Positions 28,817 through 37,557 are shown, counted from the stretch's first letter. The stretch: DNA of 44,026 bases from Luteolibacter pohnpeiensis (GCF_016595435.1 NZ_JAENIJ010000032.1:1-44026); one strand, 5' to 3'. Notes: generated by a model from the sequence alone, not told the origin. Program-made: numbers and translations.

Positions 28817-29812
28817 TTATTTTTTGTCGATCGGGGCAATCGCATCAATCGCTTCCAGCAATCCGCCCTCGAGGTCCGGGCATTTCAGGGAATCCAGCGT
28901 GTCGTCGAGTTGAGCCACATTGCGCGCGCCGATGATCGAAGACGTCACGGCGGATGAGCGCAGGGACCATTTCATGGCCAAATGGTGGAGCGGCATGCCG
29001 TGAGCGGCTGCGAGGTCACCGAGCGAGCGGATTTTCTCCTGTTGAGCCTCGACCTGCTCGGTTTGCAGAAAACCTTCCGGACGTGCGGCGCGGGAATCAG
29101 CCGGGATGCCGTCCAGGTATTTCGGTGTCAGCATGCCTTGGGCAAGCGGGCTGAATACGATGCAGCCGATGCCTTCTTCCTGAAGCCAATCGAGGATGCC
29201 ATTGGCTTCCGGCCAGCGATTGAGGATGGAGTAAGGTGGTTGGTAAATGAGCGTGCGGATGCCCATTTGTTTGAGAATTTTCACCGCTTTCTTGAGCTTT
29301 TTCAGCGGATATTTGGAAAGCCCGACGTAGAGCGCTTTGCCGGAATGGACCGAGGTGGCGAGCGCGGACATGGTTTCTTCCAAGCGGGTGTCCGGATCTG
29401 GCCGGTGCGAATAGAAGATATCCACGTAATCCAGGCGCAGGCGGCGCAAGGATTGATCGAGGGAAGAAAGGAGGTGTTTGCGCGATCCCCATTCTCCGTA
29501 AGGACCGGCCCACATGTCGTGTCCGGCTTTGGTGGAAATGAGTAGCTCGTCGCGGTGGCAGACGAAATCCTCGATCAGGATGCGACCGACGTTTTCTTCG
29601 GCGGAGCCAGCCGGCGGGCCGTAGTTGTTCGCCAGGTCAAAGTGGGTGACGCCGCGATCGAACGCGCGATGCATCATTTTGCGGGATTCCTGGAAATTGT
29701 CGACGTGACCGAAGTTGTGCCAGAAGCCGAGTGAAATAGCAGGGAAGAGGAGGCCGGAGTCACCGCAGCGGCGATAAGGCATGCGGCCGTCGTAACGGTT
29801 GGGGTCGAACAT
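28817..29812 (-). CDS. Aldo/keto reductase (YghZ/Gpr-like)
   Basis: An NADPH-dependent reductase of carbonyl compounds with a TIM-barrel fold, 331 residues. The pattern MPYRRCGDSGLLFPAISLGF..NFG, then THFDLANNYGPPAGSAEENVGRIL, VDIFYSHRPDPDTRLEETMSAL, VGLSKYPLKKLKKAV, VFSPLAQGMLTPKYLDGIPADSRA and IIGARNVAQLDDTL matches the YghZ subgroup (L-glyceraldehyde 3-phosphate reductase). The catalytic Tyr (ANNYGP) and His (YSHRPDP) are present. I chose the ATG at 29812; the 27 codons upstream look like noncoding extension. Real substrate unknown. Confidence 0.9.
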   Translation of the reverse strand: MFDPNRYDGRMPYRRCGDSGLLFPAISLGFWHNFGHVDNFQESRKMMHRAFDRGVTHFDLANNYGPPAGSAEENVGRILIEDFVCHRDELLISTKAGHDMWAGPYGEWGSRKHLLSSLDQSLRRLRLDYVDIFYSHRPDPDTRLEETMSALATSVHSGKALYVGLSKYPLKKLKKAVKILKQMGIRTLIYQPPYSILNRWPEANGILDWLQEEGIGCIVFSPLAQGMLTPKYLDGIPADSRAARPEGFLQTEQVEAQQEKIRSLGDLAAAHGMPLHHLAMKWSLRSSAVTSSIIGARNVAQLDDTLDSLKCPDLEGGLLEAIDAIAPIDKK

Positions 29813-29873
29813 GGCTGGAGGATGGAAAAATGCGAAGGAAATGAAAAGGGCGAGATTGTGACAAATGGAGGAA

Positions 29874-31109
29874 TCAGGCTTTTTCCAAGGCATCCAGGCG
29901 CTGCAGAAGCGGAGGATGTGAGTAGTCGAGCCAGACTCGCAACGCGGATGGGGTCGGGTGAGACAGATGGTCCGCAGAAAGTTTTTTCAAGGCTTCAGAC
30001 AGCGGCTGGCTTTCCCCGGTCATCTTGGCGGCGTAAGCGTCTGCCTCGAATTCATGCTTACGAGACCAGGCGTGTGCCAGGACTCCGAGAAGCTTGCTGA
30101 CGGGTTCGAGAAGGATGACGAACAGGACCAGTCCGACATGAGGCGAGATTGAAGAGACGCCGAATCCATCAAATAGCAGGCGGGCAAACTGGCCATGGGG
30201 ATCGGTTGCCATGCCCAGAAGGAAAAAGATCGCTGCCATTTGCAGAATGCCGACCATGAGCCGTTGCTTGATATGGCCACAACGAAAATGGCCGATCTCA
30301 TGGGCGAGAACCCCAAGCAGCTCTTTGCGGCTGTGTTTTTCCATCAAGGTGTCGAACAACGCGATTTTTTTGCGCTTTCCGAGGCCGGTGAAAAACGCGT
30401 TGCCCTTGGTGGAGCGTTTCGAGCCATCCATGACAAACACCTCATCAAGCGGAAAGCCGCATTTCTGGCCGAGGGATTCGATGTCGTTTTTCAAATCACC
30501 TTCCGGCATCGGCGTGAATTTGTTGAACAGCGGCATGATCAACGAGGGCGCAAGATAGGTGAGAACCAACTGGAAAACCGTGACAAACGCCCAGGCCCAC
30601 AACCAGGCATTCGGGACGTTGATGAAAATCCACAAAATTCCGGCGGTGAGTGGTAGCCCGATGACTGCGGCCAGCAGCAGGCCCTTCAGGCGATCGATCA
30701 GGAAGACCGCAGGTGTTGATTTGTTGAATCCAAATCGCTGCTCGATGACAAACGTGTCGTAAATCGAGAATGGCAGGGAAAAGAGCGACTGCCCGAGAAA
30801 CAGAAGTGAAAGGAAAATCAACCCGACCACGACTCCCTGATCCGAAAAGGAGCGGGCAAAACCGTCCAGCCAGGCAAAGCCCCCACAGAACCAGAAGGTG
30901 AGCAGCAGTGCGAGACTTGCGGTGGATTGGATGATGTTGAACTTGGCGCTGACGCGTGAGTAGGCGTGTGCGCGATCCAGCTTTTCCTGATCCATCACGT
31001 CGCTAAGGCGCGGCGGGACGGCGCGAGGGAAGGCCTTCAGATTCAAAATGGTGGCGACAATTTCCAGCTTCCACAGCACGAATAAACTGATTAGAACAAC
31101 GATTGTCAT
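29874..31109 (-). CDS. M48-family integral membrane zinc metalloprotease (Ste24-like)
   Basis: A 411-residue multi-pass protease of the CAAX-prenyl-protease/Ste24 type, probably in membrane protein quality control. It has several hydrophobic segments in the first 200 residues. A pre-HExxH region follows (FVMDGSKRSTKGNAFFTGLG), then the zinc motif LGVLAHEIGHFRCGHI (HExxH), a second membrane pair, and the third ligand region SRKHEFEADAYAAKM. I chose the ATG at 31109 because GAGGGG lies 6 bp upstream of it on the minus strand and the first helix (MTIVVLISLFVLW) follows directly. It starts only 28 bp from the divergent lipoprotein gene. Confidence 0.9.
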   Translation of the reverse strand: MTIVVLISLFVLWKLEIVATILNLKAFPRAVPPRLSDVMDQEKLDRAHAYSRVSAKFNIIQSTASLALLLTFWFCGGFAWLDGFARSFSDQGVVVGLIFLSLLFLGQSLFSLPFSIYDTFVIEQRFGFNKSTPAVFLIDRLKGLLLAAVIGLPLTAGILWIFINVPNAWLWAWAFVTVFQLVLTYLAPSLIMPLFNKFTPMPEGDLKNDIESLGQKCGFPLDEVFVMDGSKRSTKGNAFFTGLGKRKKIALFDTLMEKHSRKELLGVLAHEIGHFRCGHIKQRLMVGILQMAAIFFLLGMATDPHGQFARLLFDGFGVSSISPHVGLVLFVILLEPVSKLLGVLAHAWSRKHEFEADAYAAKMTGESQPLSEALKKLSADHLSHPTPSALRVWLDYSHPPLLQRLDALEKA

Positions 31110-31137
31110 GAAATTCCCCTCGCTCATTTCGAGCATC

Positions 31138-31776
31138 ATGCATGTCTCTAACCGACCGACAAGAGCAGTGCTTTTGATGATCGCGATTTTGCTGTGCGGC
31201 TGTGCCAATTTTGTATCGACCAAGCACAGCTACGCTCCGGAAGCCTCGTCACCCGCAGCGGTGGTGAATGGTGCGAAAATCCGCCTCCAGCTCAAGCCGG
31301 AGGGAACCCGCAGCGGGGCCTATGCGTTGACAGCCATGGTCTACTCCGCTGCGGTGGTGCAACTGGACGGGCCATTCCGCTGGCGCATGGAAGCGACAGG
31401 AAAACTGGGCCAGCAGGAGCAGCTGGTTCTGCATCGACTCCGCACCAAGACGAGCAAGACCAAGAGGGATGAGTGGTATCCGGTGGAACGCCTTGGCAAT
31501 CGGGTCGATTTTGTCCGGAAAAAGGGGACGGATGGGGAAGTCCGCGCCGTTTACGACATACCGGGTCTGCTCGTGGTGAAACCGGAGGAGGATGGTGAGC
31601 TGGAAGTTTTGGCGGATCTGACGGTGGTGGCAGCGAAGAAGAGTGTGCGTAAAACGGTCCGGTTCAAACTGGAGCCATCGAAGAAAAAGCAGAATGAATT
31701 TATTTTCGTTCCTACCGAGATCGTCAAAGGCATCGGCCAATCGCCGGAAGATTGGGGGGAAAGTGATTGGGATTGA
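31138..31776 (+). CDS. Predicted lipoprotein of unknown function
   Basis: A 212-residue protein. The N-terminus (MHVSNRPTRAVLLMIAILLC, then GC) has a short basic part, a hydrophobic core and a lipobox ending ILLCGC, so it is probably lipidated and periplasmic or outer-membrane. The body is beta-rich (GAYALTAMVYSAAVVQLDGP, RVDFVRKKGTDGEVRAVYDI) and ends acidic (SPEDWGESDWD). No family recognised. An alternative start at 31108 would add ten residues and overlap the divergent gene start. No Shine-Dalgarno was seen. PBP2 follows after 43 bp, so an envelope role is plausible. Confidence 0.78.
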   Translation: MHVSNRPTRAVLLMIAILLCGCANFVSTKHSYAPEASSPAAVVNGAKIRLQLKPEGTRSGAYALTAMVYSAAVVQLDGPFRWRMEATGKLGQQEQLVLHRLRTKTSKTKRDEWYPVERLGNRVDFVRKKGTDGEVRAVYDIPGLLVVKPEEDGELEVLADLTVVAAKKSVRKTVRFKLEPSKKKQNEFIFVPTEIVKGIGQSPEDWGESDWD

Positions 31777-31819
31777 GCGTTGCCGGTTGCCGCAATTGCG
31801 CTACGATCGTGACTTCCAC

Positions 31820-33943
31820 ATGCTGAATCCGCGTCCAATTTCCCAATTCTTTGCGCTGGCGGCGGTCAGCGGTGCGCTTTTGCAGGCTCAGGATCTCGGT
31901 GCTGCCAAAGATCTCGCGGTCGCGGACACGCCTTCATCTCCGACCCATCTGGTCACCCCGGAGCCAATGGTCCCAGGGCGGTCGGTGAACGATGGATCAA
32001 TTTTTACCCGGCGGGATGCCAGAACGATTACGCTGAAAATCCCTGCGCCTCGCGGGCAAATCGTCGATCGGGAGGGGGAACCTCTGGCGCAAAATCGCGT
32101 GGCCTATCAGGTCGGATTGCAATACAGCCAGTTCGAAAACGCGGATCGGGATTTTGTTGTCAACTGGGCGCGGACACGCCTGGACGCCCTGCAGGCGATT
32201 GAGAAGAACATTCGGACTTTCACGGATGACGAGCTTTACGATCACTACGAAAATCGCCGCTGGCTGCCACTTCTGGCAACCGGTGAGCTTCAGGAAAAAG
32301 AGGCTCGGGCCTTGGAGCCGAAGCTGCCATCCGGTCTGATTTTGCAGGCGCTTTACGAGCGCTATTATCCAAACGATGACCTGGCGGCCCATATCATCGG
32401 CTATTCCGGGAGCGTCGGGAAACTGCCTACCGGCCCCATCAGCTACAACGAGCCGATTTTTGAAGAATCGGAAGGCCGCGCCGGGTTTGAGAAACTTTTC
32501 AACAAGGAGCTAAGTGGCGATCCGGGCATGAAACGCCTGATTTTCGACGAAAACGGCAACAAGTTGTTGGAGGAGCAACTCAAACGCCCGCTGCCGGGTG
32601 GCACGGTCGTGACGACACTTGACCTGAAATGGCAAAAGTTGGCTGAAAGCATTCTCAAGGATGGCGCGCAGCGCGGCGCGTTTGTGGTTTTGGACGCCGC
32701 CACAGGGGAGGTTCTGGTGATGGCATCCCGCCCGTCCTTTGACCTCAACATGTTCATCCCCGGGATCGGAGAAAAAGACTACAAGGCTCTGAACGATGAT
32801 CCGGCGACCCCATTGTTTAACCGAGCATTCCAGTCCGTGTATCCACCGGCTTCATGCTTCAAGCCTGTGGTCGCCCTTACGGCTCTCAACAATGGCGTGG
32901 TGACTCCCGATTCGACGATTTATTGCCCGGCTGCGGTGCAAATCGGTGACCATGTCTTCAAAAACTGGAGCAAAATCCCGGAAGGAGACATCAACGTCGA
33001 GCGAGCCCTGGCCCGCTCCAATAACTCGTGGTTCTACCAAGTCGGAGTCAAGACCGGCCCGGCGGCGTTCTTGTCGACCGCGAAACGATTGGGATTTGGT
33101 AAAGTGACCGGCTTGCCGCTGATCGGCGAGTCTTCTGGGTTAGTTCCAGATGATGCCTACATGCGGCGAGTTCACAAACGGCCGATCTTGGACGGGGATA
33201 CGGCGAACATGTCGATTGGCCAGGGGCCGCTTCTGGCATCGCCACTTCAGGTGGCGCAGGCAATGGCTGGCATCGCCAATGGTGGTGTGTTGCCCGAGTT
33301 GCATCTCATCCGTCAAATCCAGGATACCCGGGGACGGGTGGTAAATGCTACGATGCCTGAGCGTCGCAATTGGCTTGGCATCAGTGATATCGCCTTGCAG
33401 GCAGTTCGGGACGGGATGCGTGATGTGGTCAATTCCGGCTACGGAACCGGCCGGGGTGCTGCCCTGGATTACACGGAACTTTGCGGAAAAACCGGAACCG
33501 CACAATGGGGGCCGACTTCCAAAAATCAACGCCTGGCTTGGTTCGCTGGATTTCTCCCTCACGACAATCCTCGTTATTCCTTTGCAGTGGTTTACGAAGG
33601 TCGTCCCGGCGAAACCGTGTCGGGTGGGCGGATGGCCGCTCCCATGGTGCGCAAGTTTTTCGAAGGGGTTCGTGAGGATATTGAAGAAACCATCAAACCG
33701 CCGGAACGCGCAGTGGTGGTGGTCGATGAGTCGGACCCGGCCCTGCAAGCCGCGCCACTCGACCAATCAGGGACAGACGGCGAACCTCTCCACGCTTTGC
33801 CGGTCGAGCCATTGAATGTGCCGCCTGCTGACCCGGCCCAGACTCCTGATGTGCCGGTTGCGCAACCGGCAGAAGAAGCACCGCCCCGTGCTCTACCGGT
33901 TGATCCGGACGAAATCATTGATGACGGGACTGAAGAACCGTGA
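31820..33943 (+). CDS. mrdA: Penicillin-binding protein 2 (peptidoglycan transpeptidase)
   Basis: A class B PBP (707 residues) that crosslinks peptidoglycan, normally with RodA in cell elongation. The pedestal begins with RGQIVDREGEPLAQNRVAYQ and has the PBP2-type HIIGYSG..GRAGFEKLFNKEL..G. Transpeptidase motifs are SxxK in YPPASCFKPVVAL, SxN in ARSNNSWFYQ, and KTG in CGKTGTAQWGP. Two oddities: the N-terminal hydrophobic part (ISQFFALAAVSGALLQAQ) is short and looks like a cleavable signal rather than an anchor, and an approximately 60-residue Pro/Ala/Asp-rich tail follows the catalytic domain. rodA and mre genes are not adjacent. I chose the ATG at 31820; upstream codons overlap the lipoprotein gene. 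Confidence 0.93.
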   Translation: MLNPRPISQFFALAAVSGALLQAQDLGAAKDLAVADTPSSPTHLVTPEPMVPGRSVNDGSIFTRRDARTITLKIPAPRGQIVDREGEPLAQNRVAYQVGLQYSQFENADRDFVVNWARTRLDALQAIEKNIRTFTDDELYDHYENRRWLPLLATGELQEKEARALEPKLPSGLILQALYERYYPNDDLAAHIIGYSGSVGKLPTGPISYNEPIFEESEGRAGFEKLFNKELSGDPGMKRLIFDENGNKLLEEQLKRPLPGGTVVTTLDLKWQKLAESILKDGAQRGAFVVLDAATGEVLVMASRPSFDLNMFIPGIGEKDYKALNDDPATPLFNRAFQSVYPPASCFKPVVALTALNNGVVTPDSTIYCPAAVQIGDHVFKNWSKIPEGDINVERALARSNNSWFYQVGVKTGPAAFLSTAKRLGFGKVTGLPLIGESSGLVPDDAYMRRVHKRPILDGDTANMSIGQGPLLASPLQVAQAMAGIANGGVLPELHLIRQIQDTRGRVVNATMPERRNWLGISDIALQAVRDGMRDVVNSGYGTGRGAALDYTELCGKTGTAQWGPTSKNQRLAWFAGFLPHDNPRYSFAVVYEGRPGETVSGGRMAAPMVRKFFEGVREDIEETIKPPERAVVVVDESDPALQAAPLDQSGTDGEPLHALPVEPLNVPPADPAQTPDVPVAQPAEEAPPRALPVDPDEIIDDGTEEP

Positions 33944-34068
33944 GTTGCAGCTCGCAGTCGCGGATTTTCGCTTTGCGCTGGACCTCTTCGGACGATCCCT
34001 TCAGACAAGGGCAATGCCTGCTGGCTCATGCCATGCAGAAATAAAATCGCATTCAGATCAATAACCTC

Positions 34069-34500
34069 ATGGATATCCAAATCGCCACTCTCGCCGACTT
34101 TGCAGCCGACTATAACGGCAAGCTCGTCATTTCTGGAACCTTTGATACCCTTGCTGCTCGCACGTTGCCAGTGGTCCATCCATCCTGCGCTCTGGCGCTT
34201 CGTTTCTGCTTCATGCCTGAAGATGGCGGCCGTCACAAACTTTCGATCACCATCATCAACGAAGACGGTGAGGCATTGGATCCAAACAACATGCCGATCG
34301 AGCCTGAGTTCGAAGTCCAACTTCCAAAGAATGTTCCATTCCTTACCCGGAACATCATTCTCAACCTCCAAGGCCTTCGTTTCCCAAGCGCTGGCATCTA
34401 CTCCGTCGACATCGGTTGCGATGGTGAAGTGCTTGTCCGCCTGCCACTCCGCGTGGTGCAGGTGAATCAGAACGCCAATGGCGAATCTCAACTGGCCTGA
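34069..34500 (+). CDS. DUF6941-like protein
   Basis: A 143-residue cytoplasmic protein with the pattern DIQIATLADFAADYNGKLVI, ISGTFDTLAA, PVVHPSCALALRFCF and a C-terminal FPSAGIYSVDIGCDGEVLVR LPLRV. This matches my memory of the DUF6941 family, a compact beta-sandwich family with no known function, common in Verrucomicrobiota and also in Actinobacteria. No signal peptide. It lies 125 bp after PBP2 and 26 bp before an SDR gene on the same strand. Confidence 0.72.
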   Translation: MDIQIATLADFAADYNGKLVISGTFDTLAARTLPVVHPSCALALRFCFMPEDGGRHKLSITIINEDGEALDPNNMPIEPEFEVQLPKNVPFLTRNIILNLQGLRFPSAGIYSVDIGCDGEVLVRLPLRVVQVNQNANGESQLA

Positions 34501-34526
34501 TCGACAAGGTGGCGTAAGCTGCCGCC

Positions 34527-35336
34527 ATGTCCGATTTCCCCAGTTACTATTCCTGCGCTCTCATCACCGGTGCTTCATCCGGTCTAGGTGAGGAATTCGC
34601 ATTTCAACTCGCGCCGTCTGTCTCCAAACTGGTTTTGGTGGCCCGGCGCGAGTCTCTTTTAGACCAGATCGCCGAACGCATCCGCAATCGATTCCCCCAC
34701 GTGGCGGTAGCGGTATTTGCCGCCGATCTGAACCAACGCGCCGAGCGTGACGCGTTGATCGCTTCGCTCGAATCTGCGGATTTTCTTCCAGACCTGCTGG
34801 TCAACAATGCCGGCCTCGGTGACTACGGCGAATTTGCCACAGCGGATTGGTCCCGCATCGAAGCCATGCTGCACCTCAACATCGAGGCGCTAACCCATCT
34901 GACCCATGCGTTGGTGCCTGGCATGATCCGCCGTGGAATCGGCGCGGTGATCAATGTCAGTTCGGTGGCGAGCTTGATGCCCATGCCGGATTTCGCGGTC
35001 TACGCGGCCTCAAAGGCTTACGTGACGAGTTTTTCCGAGGCGTTGCGGGTGGAGCTCAGCGATTACGGAATCCCGGTGCTTGCAGTTTGCCCCGGACCGG
35101 TGAAAACCGGATTTGGCGACGTCGCACGCCGCAGCTCGGACAATCAGGCATTGCCCAGTCCGAAGTTCTTGTATGTGCCGAAGGAGCAGGTCGTCAGCGA
35201 ATCTCTGACTGCGTTGACGAGAAACCGGGCCAGGGTTTACCCGAGCATGAAAATGGCCGCTGCGGCGCTGCTGGTGAGTGCGATTCCGATCGTTCTCTTG
35301 CGCATCGGCATGAGTTTTCGGCCACGGCGAAGCTGA
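34527..35336 (+). CDS. Short-chain dehydrogenase/reductase (DltE/YqjQ-like)
   Basis: An NAD(P)-dependent oxidoreductase of 269 residues. The cofactor motif is ALITGASSGLGEEFAF, NNAG is in LLVNNAGLGDYGEF, the catalytic Ser in NVSSVASLMPMPDF, and Tyr-Lys in YAASKAYVTSFSEAL. The following PVLAVCPGPVKTGF is typical of the 'classical' subgroup that includes DltE-like enzymes. The C-terminus has a hydrophobic helix (AAAALLVSAIPIVLLRIG), which suggests membrane association. The substrate cannot be inferred. Confidence 0.88.
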   Translation: MSDFPSYYSCALITGASSGLGEEFAFQLAPSVSKLVLVARRESLLDQIAERIRNRFPHVAVAVFAADLNQRAERDALIASLESADFLPDLLVNNAGLGDYGEFATADWSRIEAMLHLNIEALTHLTHALVPGMIRRGIGAVINVSSVASLMPMPDFAVYAASKAYVTSFSEALRVELSDYGIPVLAVCPGPVKTGFGDVARRSSDNQALPSPKFLYVPKEQVVSESLTALTRNRARVYPSMKMAAAALLVSAIPIVLLRIGMSFRPRRS

Positions 35337-35361
35337 ATTTTTGTAATGTTCGGGAAATTTC

Positions 35362-35892
35362 GTGATCCTGCCCCGGAATCGTGTCAGGTTTTCCTACGTG
35401 GATATTTTAGCCGATCAAACGAATCACGAGCTAGGAAGCGATCATCCCCGGGTTGAGCCCGCAACCATTGAGGATTTGCCTGCCCTGACGGAGTTGGTGG
35501 TCGAGTTGTTCAGCGACTCTGGCGACTTTACTCCGGATCGGGCGGTCCAGGAGCGCGGGCTTCAGCTTATTCTGGAGCAGCCCAGTCGTGGTCGGATTTT
35601 CGTTCTGAGGAACGATCACCGGATTTTCGGCATGGTGAATTTACTTTTTACCATTTCCACCGCCCGGGGCGGATTTGTGATTATGATGGAAGACGTCATC
35701 GTCCATCCAAGCCATCGTTGCCTTGGTTACGGCACGATGCTGCTGAAGCACGTGGTGGAATTTGCCCAGCAAAAGAATTTCAAGCGGATCACACTGCTCA
35801 CCGATAAATTGAGCGAGGAATCGCAACAGTTTTTCGCCAAGCACGGGTTCACCTATTCCACGATGATCCCGATGCGCTTGATGATTGATTGA
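35362..35892 (+). CDS. GNAT-family N-acetyltransferase
   Basis: An acyl-CoA-dependent N-acetyltransferase of 176 residues. The GNAT fold is clear from VEPATIEDLPALTELVVELF, GRIFVLRNDHRIFGMVNLLF, then MMEDVIVHPSHRCLGYGTML (motif A, with a Q/RxxGxG/A-like RCLGYGT) and a C-terminal ITLLTDKLSEESQQFFAKHGF. The start is uncertain: GTG at 35362 is used here, but a GTG at 35398 would remove 12 residues that are not conserved. It is 25 bp after the SDR gene, likely in one transcript. Acceptor substrate unknown. Confidence 0.85.
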   Translation: MILPRNRVRFSYVDILADQTNHELGSDHPRVEPATIEDLPALTELVVELFSDSGDFTPDRAVQERGLQLILEQPSRGRIFVLRNDHRIFGMVNLLFTISTARGGFVIMMEDVIVHPSHRCLGYGTMLLKHVVEFAQQKNFKRITLLTDKLSEESQQFFAKHGFTYSTMIPMRLMID

Positions 35893-35940
35893 GTGGATCG
35901 GATAAAATGATTCTAACGATTGGCAATCACCCGTCTAGAA

Positions 35941-36324
35941 ATGCGTATCGCTCTTATTTCATTAATCATTATCGCTAGTTCATTCTTCGCGTTGGGGAGT
36001 GGCGACGATGATAGGCAACAGGTTGAACACGGAAAGCCTGGTGTCGGAAAGATCCGAGTAGAAGCTCAAGGAGATTTTCGCTTCAAAGGGGTATATTTTG
36101 TTCCGGAAGGCGTAGGGTTAAAATTTTTCTACGGAATATGTGGAGGTAATGGACCTGAAGGGGATTTTGGAGGAATTCCCCCAAAGCGTTTCAAAATTCA
36201 ACGCTCTGTTGCTGGTGAGATCAAGACATTCAGTATTAATGTCGAACAGCTACTGCATGCCAACACCAAGGATTTTGAATTGATGGATGGTGACATAATT
36301 TTCGCAGCCACCATAATTTTTTGA
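35941..36324 (+). CDS. Small exported SLBB-like protein
   Basis: A 127-residue protein with a signal peptide (MRIALISLIIIASSFFALGS). The mature part (IRVEAQGDFRFKGVYFVPEG, LKFFYGICGGNGP, RFKIQRSVAGEIKTFSINVE, FELMDGDIIFAA) has the order of a soluble-ligand-binding beta-grasp (SLBB) domain as seen in polysaccharide export proteins: strand, 'PEG', helix with CGG, strand, then 'L.DGDIIF'. No export porin domain is present and no polysaccharide genes are adjacent. The gene is more AT-rich than its neighbours, which may indicate recent arrival. The ATG at 35941 starts the signal peptide directly. Confidence 0.6.
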   Translation: MRIALISLIIIASSFFALGSGDDDRQQVEHGKPGVGKIRVEAQGDFRFKGVYFVPEGVGLKFFYGICGGNGPEGDFGGIPPKRFKIQRSVAGEIKTFSINVEQLLHANTKDFELMDGDIIFAATIIF

Positions 36325-36399
36325 ATTAAAAAAATCGTGAACCCATCGCATGAAACCAGCAAAAGCTCGTGGTTGGGCATTAACGGTTCTAAAGAAAGA

Positions 36400-37149
36400 C
36401 TATTCCTCTGATGAATCCGAAGCGGGAATCATCGATTCTTGGGTAAAGCGGATCAAGATTGCAAATCCGCTGTTCTTTCGGGTGATCCCGACCATCGCGC
36501 TGCCGCCATTCTCGAGCTTCCAAAGGTGCGTGCCGACTGCCATTTCAGCAGGAATGGCGGCGCTGTCTGGTAAATCCGCGGCCTGAACAGGATTGCCGTG
36601 CAGTGCGGAGATCAGCTGGGTGCATTCTTCCCAGACTTCTTTCAGCTTGGTTTGGTATAGCTGGGCCGAAATGGCTGAGGTTTTCAGGTTGATCTCGTTT
36701 AAGGTGTCGTCGTCGGCCCATCCAAAGGTGATGAAGCAATCAAGTCCGCCGAGCTGGACCTTGGTTTTGAGATTATCAGTCAAGCCCATCGAACCAAATA
36801 CCGAAACCTCGGGAAGCGTCTCAACCAGCGTGCCGTCCTTCAATTTCTCGTAAACCGCATCGTGGGTGTCGCCGAAATTCAGATTCCCGAATACACTCGA
36901 TGATTCAGGAACTTTCGGTGCGATGGGAAAGTTGGCCTCGATCCATTTTTGGTCGTCCGAGTGGAGTTTTTCGATCGCAAAGGTGATTTCGCCCCCCGTG
37001 GTTCGCTTGATGGTGATCTCATCTCCATCACGGCTGACGTATTCGCCCTTGAATGAGCGGGAGCCGTCGGCGCTTTTCCACTCACGCACCTCGGCATGGA
37101 GTAGAACGCTGGAAAAGAAAAAGCAGAGCAGGGGAAGTGAGCGGAACAT
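36400..37149 (-). CDS. Secreted SHD1-domain protein
   Basis: A 249-residue exported protein. A signal peptide (MFRSLPLLCFFFSSVLLHAE) is followed by an SLA1-homology-1 (SHD1)-like domain (about residues 20-70: VREWKSADGSRSFKGEYVSR DGDEITIKRTTGGEITFAIE KLHSDDQKWI). SHD1-type domains with this W..DG....A.F....G..V.L motif are expanded in Planctomycetota and Verrucomicrobiota. The remaining 170 residues have an alpha/beta pattern (THDAVYEKLKDGTLVET) of unknown fold. Role unknown; possibly binding of peptides or cell-wall parts. It converges with the small SLBB-like gene and precedes tRNA-Tyr, which lies divergently beyond its start. Confidence 0.8.
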   Translation of the reverse strand: MFRSLPLLCFFFSSVLLHAEVREWKSADGSRSFKGEYVSRDGDEITIKRTTGGEITFAIEKLHSDDQKWIEANFPIAPKVPESSSVFGNLNFGDTHDAVYEKLKDGTLVETLPEVSVFGSMGLTDNLKTKVQLGGLDCFITFGWADDDTLNEINLKTSAISAQLYQTKLKEVWEECTQLISALHGNPVQAADLPDSAAIPAEMAVGTHLWKLENGGSAMVGITRKNSGFAILIRFTQESMIPASDSSEE

Positions 37150-37402
37150 GAGTTGTTTGAGTTGACGTGTCCTGCAGCGGGTTTCTTCAAAAAAACCATG
37201 GTTGGCGAGCCTGAAAACAGAACTTCAATCTCCAGACGTGCTGGCAGGTAAGAATGCCTCCCGTGGCAGCACAAAAGGCAGATATCGAAGTGAAAACCAG
37301 TATTTCGGCAAAAAGTTGCAGCGGATTGGGTGGATTCCAAGATGCCAGTGAGGAGGATAGGGGGGTGATGTAAGAAATCTCGAAAAAATTGAGGATTTTC
37401 CC

Positions 37403-37431
37403 TTGTCAAAATCCGGTCCATTCTACATACA
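37403..37431 (+). promoter_or_regulatory. Probable tRNA promoter
   Basis: TTGTCA (37403-37408) is followed by a 15-17 bp spacer and TACATA/CATACA (about 37424-37431), then by a very GC-rich stretch (CGCGCCCC) just before the tRNA. A GC-rich discriminator is typical of stable-RNA promoters under stringent control. The -10 is only approximate. The rest of 37150-37402 holds nothing I can support as a gene. Confidence 0.45.
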
Positions 37432-37452
37432 TCGCGCCCCGCGAAAGCGAAT

Positions 37453-37538
37453 GGGTAGATGGCCGAGTGGTTAAAGGCGGCAGACTGTAAATCTGCTCTC
37501 ATTTGAGTACGCTGGTTCGAATCCAGCTCTGCCCACCA
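37453..37538 (+). tRNA. tRNA-Tyr (anticodon GTA)
   Basis: An 86-nt class II tRNA with a long variable arm. The acceptor stem GGGTAGA pairs with TCTGCCC (one G-T pair), the anticodon loop reads CTGTAAA with GTA, the T arm is CTGGTTCGAATCCAG, and the CCA end is encoded. GTA reads Tyr codons UAU/UAC. A rho-independent terminator follows. The gene marks the boundary between the housekeeping segment and the cassette-rich segment. Confidence 0.97.
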
Positions 37539-37557
37539 TTTCTTTTTCAACAACTTA

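Noticed and set aside
33592..34491. 299-codon minus-strand ORF
   Set aside because: Antisense of the PBP2 tail and the DUF6941 gene; repetitive Ser/Gly part comes from the Pro-rich tail of PBP2.
36879..37553. Minus-strand ORF of 224 codons running across tRNA-Tyr with 'AELDSNQRT...' at its start
   Set aside because: It is the antisense of the tRNA plus the frame behind the SHD1 gene; this peptide is a well-known false prediction opposite tRNA genes.
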